Positions 42,968 through 51,312 are shown, counted from the stretch's first letter. The stretch is DNA of 64,000 nt from Streptomyces scabiei 87.22 (GCF_000091305.1 NC_013929.1:496001-560000), one strand, 5' to 3'. Notes: a model not told the origin generated them from the sequence alone. Numbers and translations: made by a program.

Positions 42968-43984
42968 ATGTCCGCATCGTCCGCCCCGGCCGCGCTGCCG
43001 CGGTTACGGCACCGCTGGGCGGCCGTGACCGGCCTGCTGGTGCTGTCCCCCGTCAGTGCCGAGTACCTCATCGGCTACGGCGACAGCACGGACCGGCCGC
43101 TGGAGCTTCTGGCCGGCCTGCTCATCCTCACGCCGCTCTACGGAACGGTCGCGGTGCTCATCCGTGAGATCACCCGGCGCACCGGGCGAGGCTGGCCGAC
43201 GATCCTGTTGCTGAGCACGGCCTTCGGGGTGATCCAGGCCGGTTTGATCGACCAGACCCTGTTCGACAACCAGGTCGACCCCGGTGGCCCGGACTGGGCG
43301 ACCCAGCCGCTCGTCACCCTCGTCCCGGGCCTGGGCATCGACGCGGCGAGCCTGCTCAACTATGTCGGGGGGCATGTGATCTGGAGTTTCGCCGCTCCGA
43401 TCGCGGTGGTCGACGCCTGTGCCCCACGCATCGCGGACCGGCGGTGGCTGGGCCCGGCCGGCATCGGTTCCCTGGTGCTGCTGTGGGCGGTGAGTGCCGG
43501 GCTGATCCACACCGACACGGCGACGGACTCCACCGCCGGCCCGGCACAGTTGACCGGCGCCGCGGTGGTCGCCGTCGCCCTGATCGTCGCCGCGTTCACC
43601 GTCCGGCCCCCGAGGACACGCTCGTCCACGCCCGCGCCGTCGTGGTGGCTGGTCGGCGGTGTGACGGGAGTCGCCTGGTGCGCCGGTCAGCTGCTGCCGG
43701 CGACCTGGACGGGGGTCACGGTGAACGTCGTCGTCATGGTCGCACTGGGCTTGCTGCTGCTGCGCTGGTCTCGCCGCCGGGGCTGGGGGCAGCGGCACGT
43801 CCTGGCCGCCGCCGGCAGCGCCCTCGTCGTCCGCGCGTCGCTGTCGTTCCTGGTCGAGCCGCTCGGCGACCACGTGGATCTCGCGACGAAGTACGCGGTG
43901 AACGCGGCGATGCTCGGTGGTGTCACCGTCCTTCTGTTCCTGGCCGCCCGTCGTCTGCGCCGTCGGGAGGCGCGCACATGCTGA
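42968..43984 (+). CDS. Polytopic membrane protein, 338 aa
   Basis: A 338-aa integral membrane protein with about eight or nine hydrophobic helices (for example LLAGLLILTPLYGTVAVLI and GAAVVAVALIVAAFTV). I do not recognise the family. ATG 42968 has GGAGG seven bases upstream and opens the frame cleanly; an upstream in-frame start would translate the repeat region. It overlaps the next gene by seven bases (ATGCTGA), so the two are co-translated and probably work together. Confidence 0.8.
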   Translation: MSASSAPAALPRLRHRWAAVTGLLVLSPVSAEYLIGYGDSTDRPLELLAGLLILTPLYGTVAVLIREITRRTGRGWPTILLLSTAFGVIQAGLIDQTLFDNQVDPGGPDWATQPLVTLVPGLGIDAASLLNYVGGHVIWSFAAPIAVVDACAPRIADRRWLGPAGIGSLVLLWAVSAGLIHTDTATDSTAGPAQLTGAAVVAVALIVAAFTVRPPRTRSSTPAPSWWLVGGVTGVAWCAGQLLPATWTGVTVNVVVMVALGLLLLRWSRRRGWGQRHVLAAAGSALVVRASLSFLVEPLGDHVDLATKYAVNAAMLGGVTVLLFLAARRLRRREARTC

Positions 43985-44946
43985 CCGTTCGCGGGATCTC
44001 CTACCTGGTCGGCGACGCGGACGCGGCCGACGTACGACGGGACATGGAGGTCATCGCCCGGGACCTGCACTGCACCACGGTGATGGTGATCGGGGACGGT
44101 GAGCGGCTGATCGAGGCGGCCCGTACCGCCCTCGACGTCGGTCTGGGCGTCCACCTCCGGCCCCACCTCGCCGAACTGCCGCGACCGAAGCTGCTGGAAC
44201 GCCTGGGGGCCGTCGCCGAGGCGGCCGAGGGACTGCGCCGGGACCATCCGGACCGGGTGACGCTCCTGGTCGGCAGCGAGTTCTCCCACACGGTGCCCGG
44301 CATCGTCCCCGGGCCCCGGTCGTTCCTGCGCCTGAAGCTCATCGTGCGCTTCCGCCGCCTCCTGCGGCGAAGGATCGCCCGGCGGCTCCACCCCCTGCTC
44401 GCCGCCGCCGCGACCACCGCGCGCAGTCGCTTCGGCGGGCCCGTCACCTACTCCGCGGCCGGCTGGGAGCCCGTGGACTGGTCCCTGTTCGACCAGGTCG
44501 GCGTCAGCCTCTACCGCTCCCGCCGCAACCGGCACGCCTACACGGACCGGCTGCGCGGCCTGGTGCGCGACCACGGCAGGCCCGTCGTCGTCACCGAGTT
44601 CGGGTGCGGCGCCTTCACCGGAGCGGACGAGCGGGGAGCCGGATCGTTCTGGATCGTCAACTGGTTCGCCACACCCCCGCGCATCCGGGGGGACCACCCG
44701 CGCGACGAGGCCGCTCAGGCCCGCTACCTGGGTGAACTCATCGACCTGTACGAGGCGGAGGGCGTGCACGGCTGCTTCGTGTTCACCTACGCCATGCCCG
44801 ACTTCCCCCGTCACGACGACCCCCGTCTCGACCTCGACCGGGCCGGCTTCGGGATCGTGGCGGTGACCGACGACGGCACACGCTGCCGCAAGGAGGCGTT
44901 CCATGAGGTCGCGCGGCTTTACGGCGACCTGGCCGGGAAGGGATGA
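43978..44946 (+). CDS. TIM-barrel (glycoside-hydrolase-like) protein
   Basis: A 322-aa soluble protein. The strand-helix pattern (LTVRGISYLVG ... TTVMVIGDGERLIEAA ... DRVTLLVGSEFSHT ... DQVGVSLYR ... RPVVVTEFGCGAFTGAD ... GCFVFTYAMPDFP) looks like a beta/alpha barrel of clan GH-A, with E101 (VGSEF) and E207 (VVTEFG) at the usual ends of strands 4 and 7. Substrate unknown. It lacks a signal peptide, unusual for a glycosidase acting on polymers. It is translationally coupled to the membrane protein gene before it. The nature of the fold is a reading of the pattern, not a database match. Confidence 0.6.
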   Translation: MLTVRGISYLVGDADAADVRRDMEVIARDLHCTTVMVIGDGERLIEAARTALDVGLGVHLRPHLAELPRPKLLERLGAVAEAAEGLRRDHPDRVTLLVGSEFSHTVPGIVPGPRSFLRLKLIVRFRRLLRRRIARRLHPLLAAAATTARSRFGGPVTYSAAGWEPVDWSLFDQVGVSLYRSRRNRHAYTDRLRGLVRDHGRPVVVTEFGCGAFTGADERGAGSFWIVNWFATPPRIRGDHPRDEAAQARYLGELIDLYEAEGVHGCFVFTYAMPDFPRHDDPRLDLDRAGFGIVAVTDDGTRCRKEAFHEVARLYGDLAGKG

Positions 44947-44993
44947 CGACCGGGCGGAGGTCGGCCGGAGGTGATCCCACCGCCGCGGGGCGT

Positions 44994-45043
44994 GGTACCG
45001 CGGTACCGTCCGCCGCCGGCCGACGTGCGTCCCCGGTACCGGG
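44994..45043. promoter_or_regulatory. Two GGTACC-centred palindromes upstream of the DJ-1/PfpI gene
   Basis: GGTACCGCGGTACC (44994-45007) and CCCGGTACCGGG (45032-45043) are perfect palindromes about 145-195 bp upstream of the DJ-1/PfpI start. They could be operator sites or part of the terminator of the preceding gene; there is no direct evidence for either. Confidence 0.35.
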
Positions 45044-45187
45044 TGTGACCCGCCGTCACGTCCTATCGTGGTAGCGGCCCGCGCGGGAACGACGTTCCGG
45101 CCCGGTGTCGCCGGGACGGCCCGAAGGTCGCGCACGAGGCCGCGTGTCCGTACGACGGCCCGCACCCCCTGAACAGGAAGACCCCAC

Positions 45188-45883
45188 ATGTCCCCCACGA
45201 AGCGCATCCTGATCATCGTCACCAGTACCGGCGAGTACGAGAAGGTCGGCTATCGCACCGGCCTCTGGCTGGGCGAGCTGACCCACTTCTACGACGTCGC
45301 CGAGGCGGCCGGCTTCGCGCTCACCATCGCGAGCATCGAGGGCGGCGCCGTACCGCTGGACCCGGAGAGCCTCGCCCACAACGTCCTCGGCGATCTCGGC
45401 ACCGACAAGCGGTACGCCGACCGGGCCTTCATGGACGGACTGCGCGACGTCGTCCCCGTCACCGAGGTGGACGTCGACGACTACGACGCCATCTACCTCA
45501 CCGGCGGTCACGGCGTGATGTTCGACTTCCATCAGAGCCGGGCACTGGAGACGCTCATCGCCCGGTTCCACGAGTCCGGCCGGATCGTGTCGGCGGTCTG
45601 CCACGGGCCGTGCGGTCTGCTGGACGTCACCCTGAGCGACGGCGAACCCCTGGTCAGGGGCAGGAACGTCACCGGGTTCTCCTGGCGGGAGGAGGAACTC
45701 GCGCAGCGCGCCGACGCCGTCCCCTACAGCCTGGAGGACCGGCTGAGGGAACTCGGCGCGCACTACAGCGTCGCGGCGAAGCCCTTCGACACCCATGTGG
45801 TCGAGGACGACCGACTGATCACCGGCCAGAACCCGGGCAGCGCCAGGGCGGTCGCCGAGGCGGTGGTCCGCCGGCTCGGCTGA
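45188..45883 (+). CDS. DJ-1/PfpI-family protein (Hsp31/glyoxalase III type)
   Basis: A 231-aa protein of the DJ-1/PfpI superfamily. The nucleophile elbow is AVCHGPCGLL with C138 and H139; the conserved acidic residue is probably E30 in GLWLGELTHFYD. The long insert and the GFSWREEELAQRADAVPYSLEDRLRELGAHY segment place it with the Hsp31/YajL-like glyoxalase or D-lactate dehydratase group, which deals with methylglyoxal and glycated proteins. It reads toward the AraC gene, which is convergent, with 320 bp between. Confidence 0.87.
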   Translation: MSPTKRILIIVTSTGEYEKVGYRTGLWLGELTHFYDVAEAAGFALTIASIEGGAVPLDPESLAHNVLGDLGTDKRYADRAFMDGLRDVVPVTEVDVDDYDAIYLTGGHGVMFDFHQSRALETLIARFHESGRIVSAVCHGPCGLLDVTLSDGEPLVRGRNVTGFSWREEELAQRADAVPYSLEDRLRELGAHYSVAAKPFDTHVVEDDRLITGQNPGSARAVAEAVVRRLG

Positions 45884-46203
45884 GCGCCGGCCATCCCGGC
45901 GGATCCCGGCGTCCGGCCGGACCCCGGCGGATCCCGGCGTCCGGCCGGACCCCGGCGACGCCCGCGTCCGCCGGGGCGGCGCCGGGTGGGGCCGGCCCGG
46001 TTCCGTACTCCTCACGGAGGAGGCCGACCCGTACCCGAGTACCGCCGGGTGCCGCCGGCCTGGGTTCAGGAGGGCCCGGGACGCGGGCCCGGCGGTGCCT
46101 GACCCGAACGTGCCCGTGTCCGGGCGGCCATCGTCGAGGAGGTGCTGGAGGAGTGCTCCGCACCGGAGACCCGGGCGGTTCTCGCCGGCACGGCGACCGG
46201 GTT
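45884..46203. other. Intergenic stretch with repeat and gene remnant
   Basis: 320 bp between convergent genes. It holds a 28-bp tandem duplication (45901-45956) and what looks like the tail of a decayed gene (from 46103). A further very GC-rich part (45957-46100) shows nothing recognisable. Confidence 0.7.
45901..45956. repeat. 28-bp exact tandem duplication
   Basis: Two exact, adjacent 28-bp copies (45901-45928 and 45929-45956), each beginning GGATCCCGGCGTCCGG. A near third copy start (GGCGACGCCCGCGTCC) follows. It lies just after the DJ-1/PfpI stop codon. Confidence 0.9.
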
Positions 46204-46219
46204 CTACCGGCTGGGCGGA
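46103..46219 (+). pseudogene. Possible C-terminal remnant of a metal-dependent hydrolase
   Basis: One plus-strand frame reads IVEEVLEECSAPETRAVLAG followed by TATGFYRLGG. It resembles the last helix and the 'G-T/N-A-x-x-x-Y-x-L' ending of amidohydrolase-family proteins. A stop codon in frame at 46100-46102 and the absence of any upstream homologous part mean that at most about 39 codons survive. It overlaps the 3' end of the AraC gene by 16 bp. The family is a guess. Confidence 0.35.
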
Positions 46220-47190
46220 ACGGGAGGCTCCTGTACGGCGGGTGCACCGGGGCCGTCGGCGGTGCGGGTCCGCTGACGGCCGCCGTCCGACTCGCTCGCC
46301 GCCAGTCCCCGGATCTCCCGGCGGAACTCGATCGGGGACCGTCCCGTGCGTTGCGCGAAGTACTTGCTGAACTGTGAGGCGGTGACGAAGCCGAGGTGGT
46401 CCGAGATCTGGGCCGCGGTCTCCTCGCCGTGCGCCAGCAGGCGCTTCGCCTCCAGCACGACCCGGCGGTCGATGAACTCCTTCGCGCTGAGGCCGGAGTT
46501 GGCCAGCGTCGCCCGCGCCAGGGTGCGCCCCGAGTACCCCAGCATCCGGGCGTAGTCCTCCACCCGCCGGGTGCCGGTGAAGTGCTGCTCGACCGCGTCA
46601 CGGAACCGCAGATAGGTCTCGTCCGGGTCCGGCACGCGCCCGCCGACCGGAAGGGTGAGATGGGCCAGCCGCAGCAGCAGTACGGCGAGGAGGTGGCGCA
46701 GCGCCGCGATGTGCACCTCCAGCGGCAGCCGGCCGAGCGCCCGGAACTCGCGGCTCAGGTGCTCCGCGGCCATGGTCACCGCCTCGGCGTCGGCGGTGAC
46801 CGGGGTGGTGACGACCGGTGCGTGCGGGTCGTCGACCCGGGCGGCCGTCGCCGTGGCCGGGTCCAGTACGTCCTGCCGGAAGAGGATCAGGGTGCCCTCC
46901 GCCCGGGTGACGTCGCCCCACTGGTGCACCTGTCCCGGGCGCACCCACAGCCAGGACCCCGGCTCCAGGGCATGGCCGCTGAAGTCCACGACCTGCCGGA
47001 GGTCGCCCTCGGTGAGCGTGAGCAGATGATGGAAATCGGGGCGCTGGGGCCCGGCCAGTGCCTGTGCGGGGACGCGCCGCCGCAGCTCGGCCAGCGACAT
47101 GACCTCGACTCCGGCGGGTGTGCCCGCGGGTGCGGCGAAGGGGAGCTCCGGGATCTCCCGAGGCGCGTCCTGTCGGTTTTTGGCCATCAT
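46204..47190 (-). CDS. AraC-family transcriptional regulator
   Basis: A 328-aa regulator. The N-terminal cupin-like sensing domain (about 15-160) includes FHHLLTLTEGDLRQVVDFSGHALEPGSWLWVRPGQVHQWGDV. The C-terminal AraC helix-turn-helix pair (about 205-300) includes EDYARMLGYSGRTLARATLAN and AAQISDHLGFVTASQFSKYFAQRTGRSPIEFR. Two ATGs are adjacent (47190 and 47187). It is divergent from the sirtuin gene with 239 bp between, so it is the best candidate regulator of the sirtuin-macrodomain block. Confidence 0.9.
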   Translation of the reverse strand: MMAKNRQDAPREIPELPFAAPAGTPAGVEVMSLAELRRRVPAQALAGPQRPDFHHLLTLTEGDLRQVVDFSGHALEPGSWLWVRPGQVHQWGDVTRAEGTLILFRQDVLDPATATAARVDDPHAPVVTTPVTADAEAVTMAAEHLSREFRALGRLPLEVHIAALRHLLAVLLLRLAHLTLPVGGRVPDPDETYLRFRDAVEQHFTGTRRVEDYARMLGYSGRTLARATLANSGLSAKEFIDRRVVLEAKRLLAHGEETAAQISDHLGFVTASQFSKYFAQRTGRSPIEFRREIRGLAASESDGGRQRTRTADGPGAPAVQEPPVPPSR

Positions 47191-47429
47191 CAGTCGGAAG
47201 TTTATCCAGCCTCCCCCGCAGACGACGCCGTAGGTTGGTCGTGTCGCCGCGCGGCACCGGAACCCCTCCCTGGCGGAAAGAGGAAAGGACGACGCGCGGT
47301 GACGACGGGAGGGTGTGCCGCTCCGACCTCCCGCTCTCGTCACCTGCCCGCGCGGGCCGCCACCCGGCCACGGCCTTCGACACGTGCCCGACCCCGGCGA
47401 TCCGTGGCACCGGAAAGGACCTTTACGCC

Positions 47430-48320
47430 GTGAGTACCGTGCCCCGTCCCCTCGCCCCGGCGGCGACCACCACCCCTGCCCCGCTCGCATCGGCGCGCGC
47501 GACCTTCCGTGCCTGGCTGGAGGAGGCCGACCGTGTCCTGATCGCGGCCGGCGCGGGGCTGAGCGCCGCCGCCGGCTACGACTACGGCGACACGGAACGC
47601 TTCCGGGAACTGCTCCCGGCGCTGTACCGGCTCGGCCTGCGTTCGCGTTACCTGTTCGGTGCGCCCCTGCCCGCGGACATGATGTGGGGTTACTGGGCCG
47701 TCCACATCGACGACATCCGCTACGGCTCCGAGCCGAACCCTCTCTACCGTTCGCTGCGGGAGCGGATCGGCGACCGCGACCACTGGGTGATGACGTCCAA
47801 CGTCGACGGGCTCTTCGCCCGCAACGGATTCGAGGCGGACCGCGTCTTCACCCCGCAGGGGGACTACGGCTCCTTCCAGTGCACGGTCCCGTGCTCGCGG
47901 GAGACCTGGTCCGCCCGGCCGTTCATCGACGCGATCCTGGCCGCGTACGACCGCGACACCGGCCGGGTGACCGACTCCCGGGCATTGCCGCGCTGTCCCC
48001 GCTGCGGCGCCGACATGTTCCCCAACGTCCGGGTCGGTCCGGAGTTCGTCGACGACGCCCATCTGCCCGCGGGGCGACGGCTGGTCCGGTGGCTCGACGA
48101 CGCGCCCGCGGACAGCGCCCTGCTGGTGGTGGAGATCGGGGCCGGATTCCAGACGCCCGGCGTGATCCGCGGACCCATGGAGAACCTGGTGCGCCACACT
48201 CCTCGGGCCCGGCTCGTCCGGATCAATCCCGACCACCCCGACGTCCCGTCGGACCTCGGGGCCCGAGCGCTGTCCGTGCCCTTCGGAGCGGACCTGCTGC
48301 TCGACCGGCCCCGTCCCTGA
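47430..48320 (+). CDS. SirTM-like sirtuin, probable protein ADP-ribosyltransferase
   Basis: A 296-aa Sir2-fold protein. NAD-binding GAGLSAAAGYDY (41-52) and TSNVDG (122-127, N124 and D126) are present. The position of the catalytic His of deacetylase sirtuins is a Gln (Q143 in FTPQGDYG), the replacement known from macrodomain-linked SirTM proteins, which transfer ADP-ribose instead of deacylating. The zinc ribbon has C151, C155, C189 and C192. GAGFQTPGVIR (237-247) replaces the classical GTS motif. GTG 47430 is preceded by AAAGGA. The zinc-macrodomain gene lies 1.9 kb downstream on the same strand with two genes between. The target protein is unknown; no GcvH-like or lipoate-ligase gene is present here. 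Confidence 0.85.
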   Translation: MSTVPRPLAPAATTTPAPLASARATFRAWLEEADRVLIAAGAGLSAAAGYDYGDTERFRELLPALYRLGLRSRYLFGAPLPADMMWGYWAVHIDDIRYGSEPNPLYRSLRERIGDRDHWVMTSNVDGLFARNGFEADRVFTPQGDYGSFQCTVPCSRETWSARPFIDAILAAYDRDTGRVTDSRALPRCPRCGADMFPNVRVGPEFVDDAHLPAGRRLVRWLDDAPADSALLVVEIGAGFQTPGVIRGPMENLVRHTPRARLVRINPDHPDVPSDLGARALSVPFGADLLLDRPRP

Positions 48321-48335
48321 CAGAGAGGCAACGCC

Positions 48336-49214
48336 ATGTCCGAGGCATCCGGCACTTCCGTCCCCACCCTCGCCGTCACCGGGTCCACCGGCCGGCTCGG
48401 CGGGCGCGTCGCCCGGCGGCTCGCCGTGCGGGGAGTCCCGCAGACCCTCCTGGTCCGCAGCCCGGAACGTGCCCCACGGCTGCCCGGCGCGGTGGCCGTA
48501 CGAGCCGAGTACGCCGACCAGAACGCCGTGCGGGACGCTCTCACCGGCACCCGGACCGTCTTCATGGTGTCCGCCTCCGAGAGCGCCGACCGGCTCGCGC
48601 GGCACAGGGCGTTCGTGGACGCCGTCGCGGAAGCGGGCGTCCGGCACCTGGTCTACGTCTCCTTCTACGGCGCGGCGCCCGACGCCGCCTTCACCCTGGC
48701 CCGGGACCACTTCCACACCGAGCAGCACATCCGCGCGAGCGGCCTGGCGTACACCTTCCTCCGGGACAACCTCTACGCGGAGTTCGTCCCCGACCTCGTC
48801 GGCGAGGACGGCGTCATCCGTGGCCCGGCCGGGAACGGACGCGCCGCGTTCGTCGGGCAGGACGACATCGCCGACGCCGCGGCCGCGGTGCTGCTCCGGC
48901 CGGACGACCACGCCGGCACGACCTACGACCTCACCGGGCCCGAGTCCCTCTCCCTGGACCAGGCGGCCGCCGTCCTGTCCGAGCGGTTCGGGCGCACCGT
49001 CACCTACCAGCCGGAGACGATGGAGGCGGCCTACGCCTCCCGTGCCTCCTTCGACGCTCCGCCGTGGCAGCTGGACGCGTGGGTGTCCACGTACACGGCC
49101 ATCGCGTCCGGCGAGCTCGACGGAGTCAGCGACGCGGTTCCCCGCCTCACCGGCCACCCCGCCACATCCCTCGCCGACGTCATCCGCGGCGAGGGAGACC
49201 GACGGAACGCGTAG
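48336..49214 (+). CDS. NmrA-like NAD(P)-binding protein
   Basis: A 292-aa atypical short-chain dehydrogenase of the NmrA/QOR2 kind. The dinucleotide-binding motif TGSTGRLGGRVARRL is at about 13-27. The rest follows the NmrA pattern: VFMVSASESADRLARHRAFVDAVAEAGVRHLVYVSFYGA, then the FLRDNLYAEF segment. It lacks the YxxxK catalytic pair, so it may be a redox or NAD(P)H sensor or a quinone reductase. It begins 15 bp after the sirtuin stop and is probably in the same transcript. Start ATG 48336. Confidence 0.9.
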   Translation: MSEASGTSVPTLAVTGSTGRLGGRVARRLAVRGVPQTLLVRSPERAPRLPGAVAVRAEYADQNAVRDALTGTRTVFMVSASESADRLARHRAFVDAVAEAGVRHLVYVSFYGAAPDAAFTLARDHFHTEQHIRASGLAYTFLRDNLYAEFVPDLVGEDGVIRGPAGNGRAAFVGQDDIADAAAAVLLRPDDHAGTTYDLTGPESLSLDQAAAVLSERFGRTVTYQPETMEAAYASRASFDAPPWQLDAWVSTYTAIASGELDGVSDAVPRLTGHPATSLADVIRGEGDRRNA

Positions 49215-49360
49215 GCCGGACATGGATCCATTCATGTCAGCTTTTGACCATCGGAAGGCGCTGTTCGAGCCGGTGATCTCGCCGTCGGCGACATAGTTTG
49301 AACACATGGCGCCGCGATCACCGGCCCCACCCCTCGGACTCCACAGCAGGGAAGACAGTC

Positions 49361-50122
49361 ATGAGCAACGCGAAGAACACCGTCCTTCAGGCCACCGCCG
49401 AGCTGTTCGGGGACAAGGACCCCTCCGCCGTCGACCGCTGGGTGGCCGCGGACTACAGGCAGCACAGCGCGCTGGCCGCCGACGGCCCCGAAGCCCTCCG
49501 CGGGCTCGTCGCCGGCCTCGGCGAGGACTTCCGCTACGACGGCGCACGCGTCATCGCCGACGGTGACCTGGTCGCCCTGCACGGCACGTACCACGGCTTC
49601 GGCCCGGACCCGCTCGTCGGGTTCGACATCTTCCGCGTCGACGCCGACGGCAAGCTGGCCGAGCACTGGGACGCCCTGACCCCGCTGGTCGAGGACACCG
49701 TCTCCGGACGCTCCCAGACCGACGGCCCGGCCGCGGTCACCGAGACCGGCAGCACCGAGGCCAACCGCGCCCTGGTGGCCGAGTTCGCCGAGAAGGTCCT
49801 CGTCGGCGCCGACTACGCGGTGCTCACCGACTACATCTCCACCGAGACCTACCACCAGCACAACACCGAGGCCGCCGACGGCCTGGACGGATTCGGCGCG
49901 GCCGCGGCCAAGTGGGCCGAGGAGGGCAAGAACCTCGTCTACAAGAAGGTCCACAGGGTCATCGCCGAGGGCGAGTTCGTCCTGACGCAGTCCGAGGGCG
50001 AGTTCGGGGCGGCCGTCGCCTACTACGACCTGTTCCGCGTGGCCGACGGCAGGATCGTCGAGCACTGGGACGTCATCGCCCCCGTCCCGGCCGAACTGCC
50101 CCACGGCAACGGCCTGTTCTGA
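49361..50122 (+). CDS. Double NTF2/SnoaL-like domain protein
   Basis: A 253-aa protein made of two tandem NTF2-like cone folds (about 1-125 and 145-250). The halves repeat the same pattern: YRQHSALAADGPEALRGL ... FDIFRVDADGKLAEHWD and YHQHNTEAADGLDGFGAA ... YDLFRVADGRIVEHWDV. Single-domain relatives are common in streptomycetes and some are enzymes, while others only bind small ligands; function is unknown here. Start ATG 49361 (MSNAKNTVLQATAELF). It follows the NmrA-like gene by 146 bp and precedes a hairpin. Confidence 0.85.
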   Translation: MSNAKNTVLQATAELFGDKDPSAVDRWVAADYRQHSALAADGPEALRGLVAGLGEDFRYDGARVIADGDLVALHGTYHGFGPDPLVGFDIFRVDADGKLAEHWDALTPLVEDTVSGRSQTDGPAAVTETGSTEANRALVAEFAEKVLVGADYAVLTDYISTETYHQHNTEAADGLDGFGAAAAKWAEEGKNLVYKKVHRVIAEGEFVLTQSEGEFGAAVAYYDLFRVADGRIVEHWDVIAPVPAELPHGNGLF

Positions 50123-50158
50123 CCGTCCGACCACCGGGTCGAGACGATCCGGCCCTCC

Positions 50159-50208
50159 GCCGAGGGCTCGGCCCCGCGCGCGGGCGTGCGCGCGACCGAG
50201 CCCTCGGC
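50159..50208 (+). terminator. Hairpin between the NTF2-like and macrodomain genes
   Basis: Perfect 13-bp stem GCCGAGGGCTCGG (50159-50171) with its complement CCGAGCCCTCGGC at 50196-50208 and a 24-base GC-rich loop. It could end or attenuate transcription of the sirtuin operon before the macrodomain gene, which starts 25 bp later. Confidence 0.7.
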
Positions 50209-50232
50209 ACCTCCACCCACCCGGAGCCCTTG

Positions 50233-51234
50233 ATGATCCCGATCCGCGCCGAGTCCGACGCCCTCACCGGCATGGGGACACAGCGCTCGCTGCCCCTGAC
50301 CGCGTACCGGGCGGCCGTCGCCCTCGACTCACCCTTCCTCCCGACCGCGGCTCCGGCAGCCGCCGACCGACGGGACGCACATCTGCGCTCGGCACTCCGC
50401 CTGCTCAGCACGGACCCGGTGGTCTCCCGGCTCGGTCTGCGCTCCGACTCGCTGAGGAACCTCGCCGAACGCGCGACGGAGACGGAGTCCGACGCGGCGG
50501 CGGCCCGCGACGTGCTGCGCGCACTACTGACCGTCCGTGACCCCGGTCCCCTGCCGGAAGAGGCGGAACGGGAGCTGGACGCCCTCCTCGGCGCGGAGAG
50601 CGGACTGCGGCCCAGGTTCTCGCCACGGGAACTGCCCACGATCGAGGACGAGCTCCCCGACTCGGCCTTCCGGGCGGCGGCCGCGACCACACTGTGGCGC
50701 GGTGACCTCACCACCCTGGCCGCGGACGCCGTGGTCAACGCGGCCAACAGCCGGCTGCTGGGCTGCTTCCGGCCCCGGCATCCCTGTATCGACAACGCCC
50801 TCCACAACGCGGCGGGGCCCCGCCTGCGCGACGACTGCCACACGATCGTCACGGCGCAGGGCACCCGGGAACCCACCGGTACGGCCAAGATCACCCGGGG
50901 CTACCACCTCCCGGCGCGCCACGTCCTGCACACCGTCGGCCCCCTCGTCCAGGGCCGGCCGCACACCGACGACGCCCAGGCACTCGCCTCCTCCTACCGG
51001 TCGTGCCTGGACCTCGCCGCGCAGGTGGAGTCGGTGCGCACCGTCGCTTTCTGCGCCGTCAGCACCGGCGTCTTCGGCTACCCCAAGGACGAGGCCGCTT
51101 CGGTGGCGCTGCGGACCGTCGAGGACTGGATCACGGCGCGTCCGCACCGTTTCGACCGCGTGGTGCTCACCGTCTTCACGGCGGACGACGAGCGGGCCTA
51201 CCGCCACGCGCTCGGCGAGTACACCCGTTCCTGA
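50233..51234 (+). CDS. Zinc-macrodomain protein, probable ADP-ribosyl hydrolase
   Basis: A 333-aa protein with an N-terminal helical region (about 1-140) and a macrodomain (about 148-325). The macrodomain has VVNAANSRLLGC (N169, N172, C178), then PRHPCIDNALH with H183 and C185: the C-H-C zinc motif followed by DN, diagnostic of zinc-dependent macrodomains. Loop 2 reads CAVSTGVFGYPKDEA (about 274-288). Such enzymes remove ADP-ribose from proteins and are found beside SirTM genes. ATG 50233 gives the length typical of the family; the long N-terminal part matches the extension seen in those proteins. It probably reverses the modification made by the sirtuin at 47430-48320. Confidence 0.88.
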   Translation: MIPIRAESDALTGMGTQRSLPLTAYRAAVALDSPFLPTAAPAAADRRDAHLRSALRLLSTDPVVSRLGLRSDSLRNLAERATETESDAAAARDVLRALLTVRDPGPLPEEAERELDALLGAESGLRPRFSPRELPTIEDELPDSAFRAAAATTLWRGDLTTLAADAVVNAANSRLLGCFRPRHPCIDNALHNAAGPRLRDDCHTIVTAQGTREPTGTAKITRGYHLPARHVLHTVGPLVQGRPHTDDAQALASSYRSCLDLAAQVESVRTVAFCAVSTGVFGYPKDEAASVALRTVEDWITARPHRFDRVVLTVFTADDERAYRHALGEYTRS

Positions 51235-51312
51235 CGCCGCCGTGCTTTGCCGGTGGTCGCGCCGGGTGGGATAGTGGTGCGCCGCGGAATCGGCGGAGCA
51301 TACGGGGGCGCG

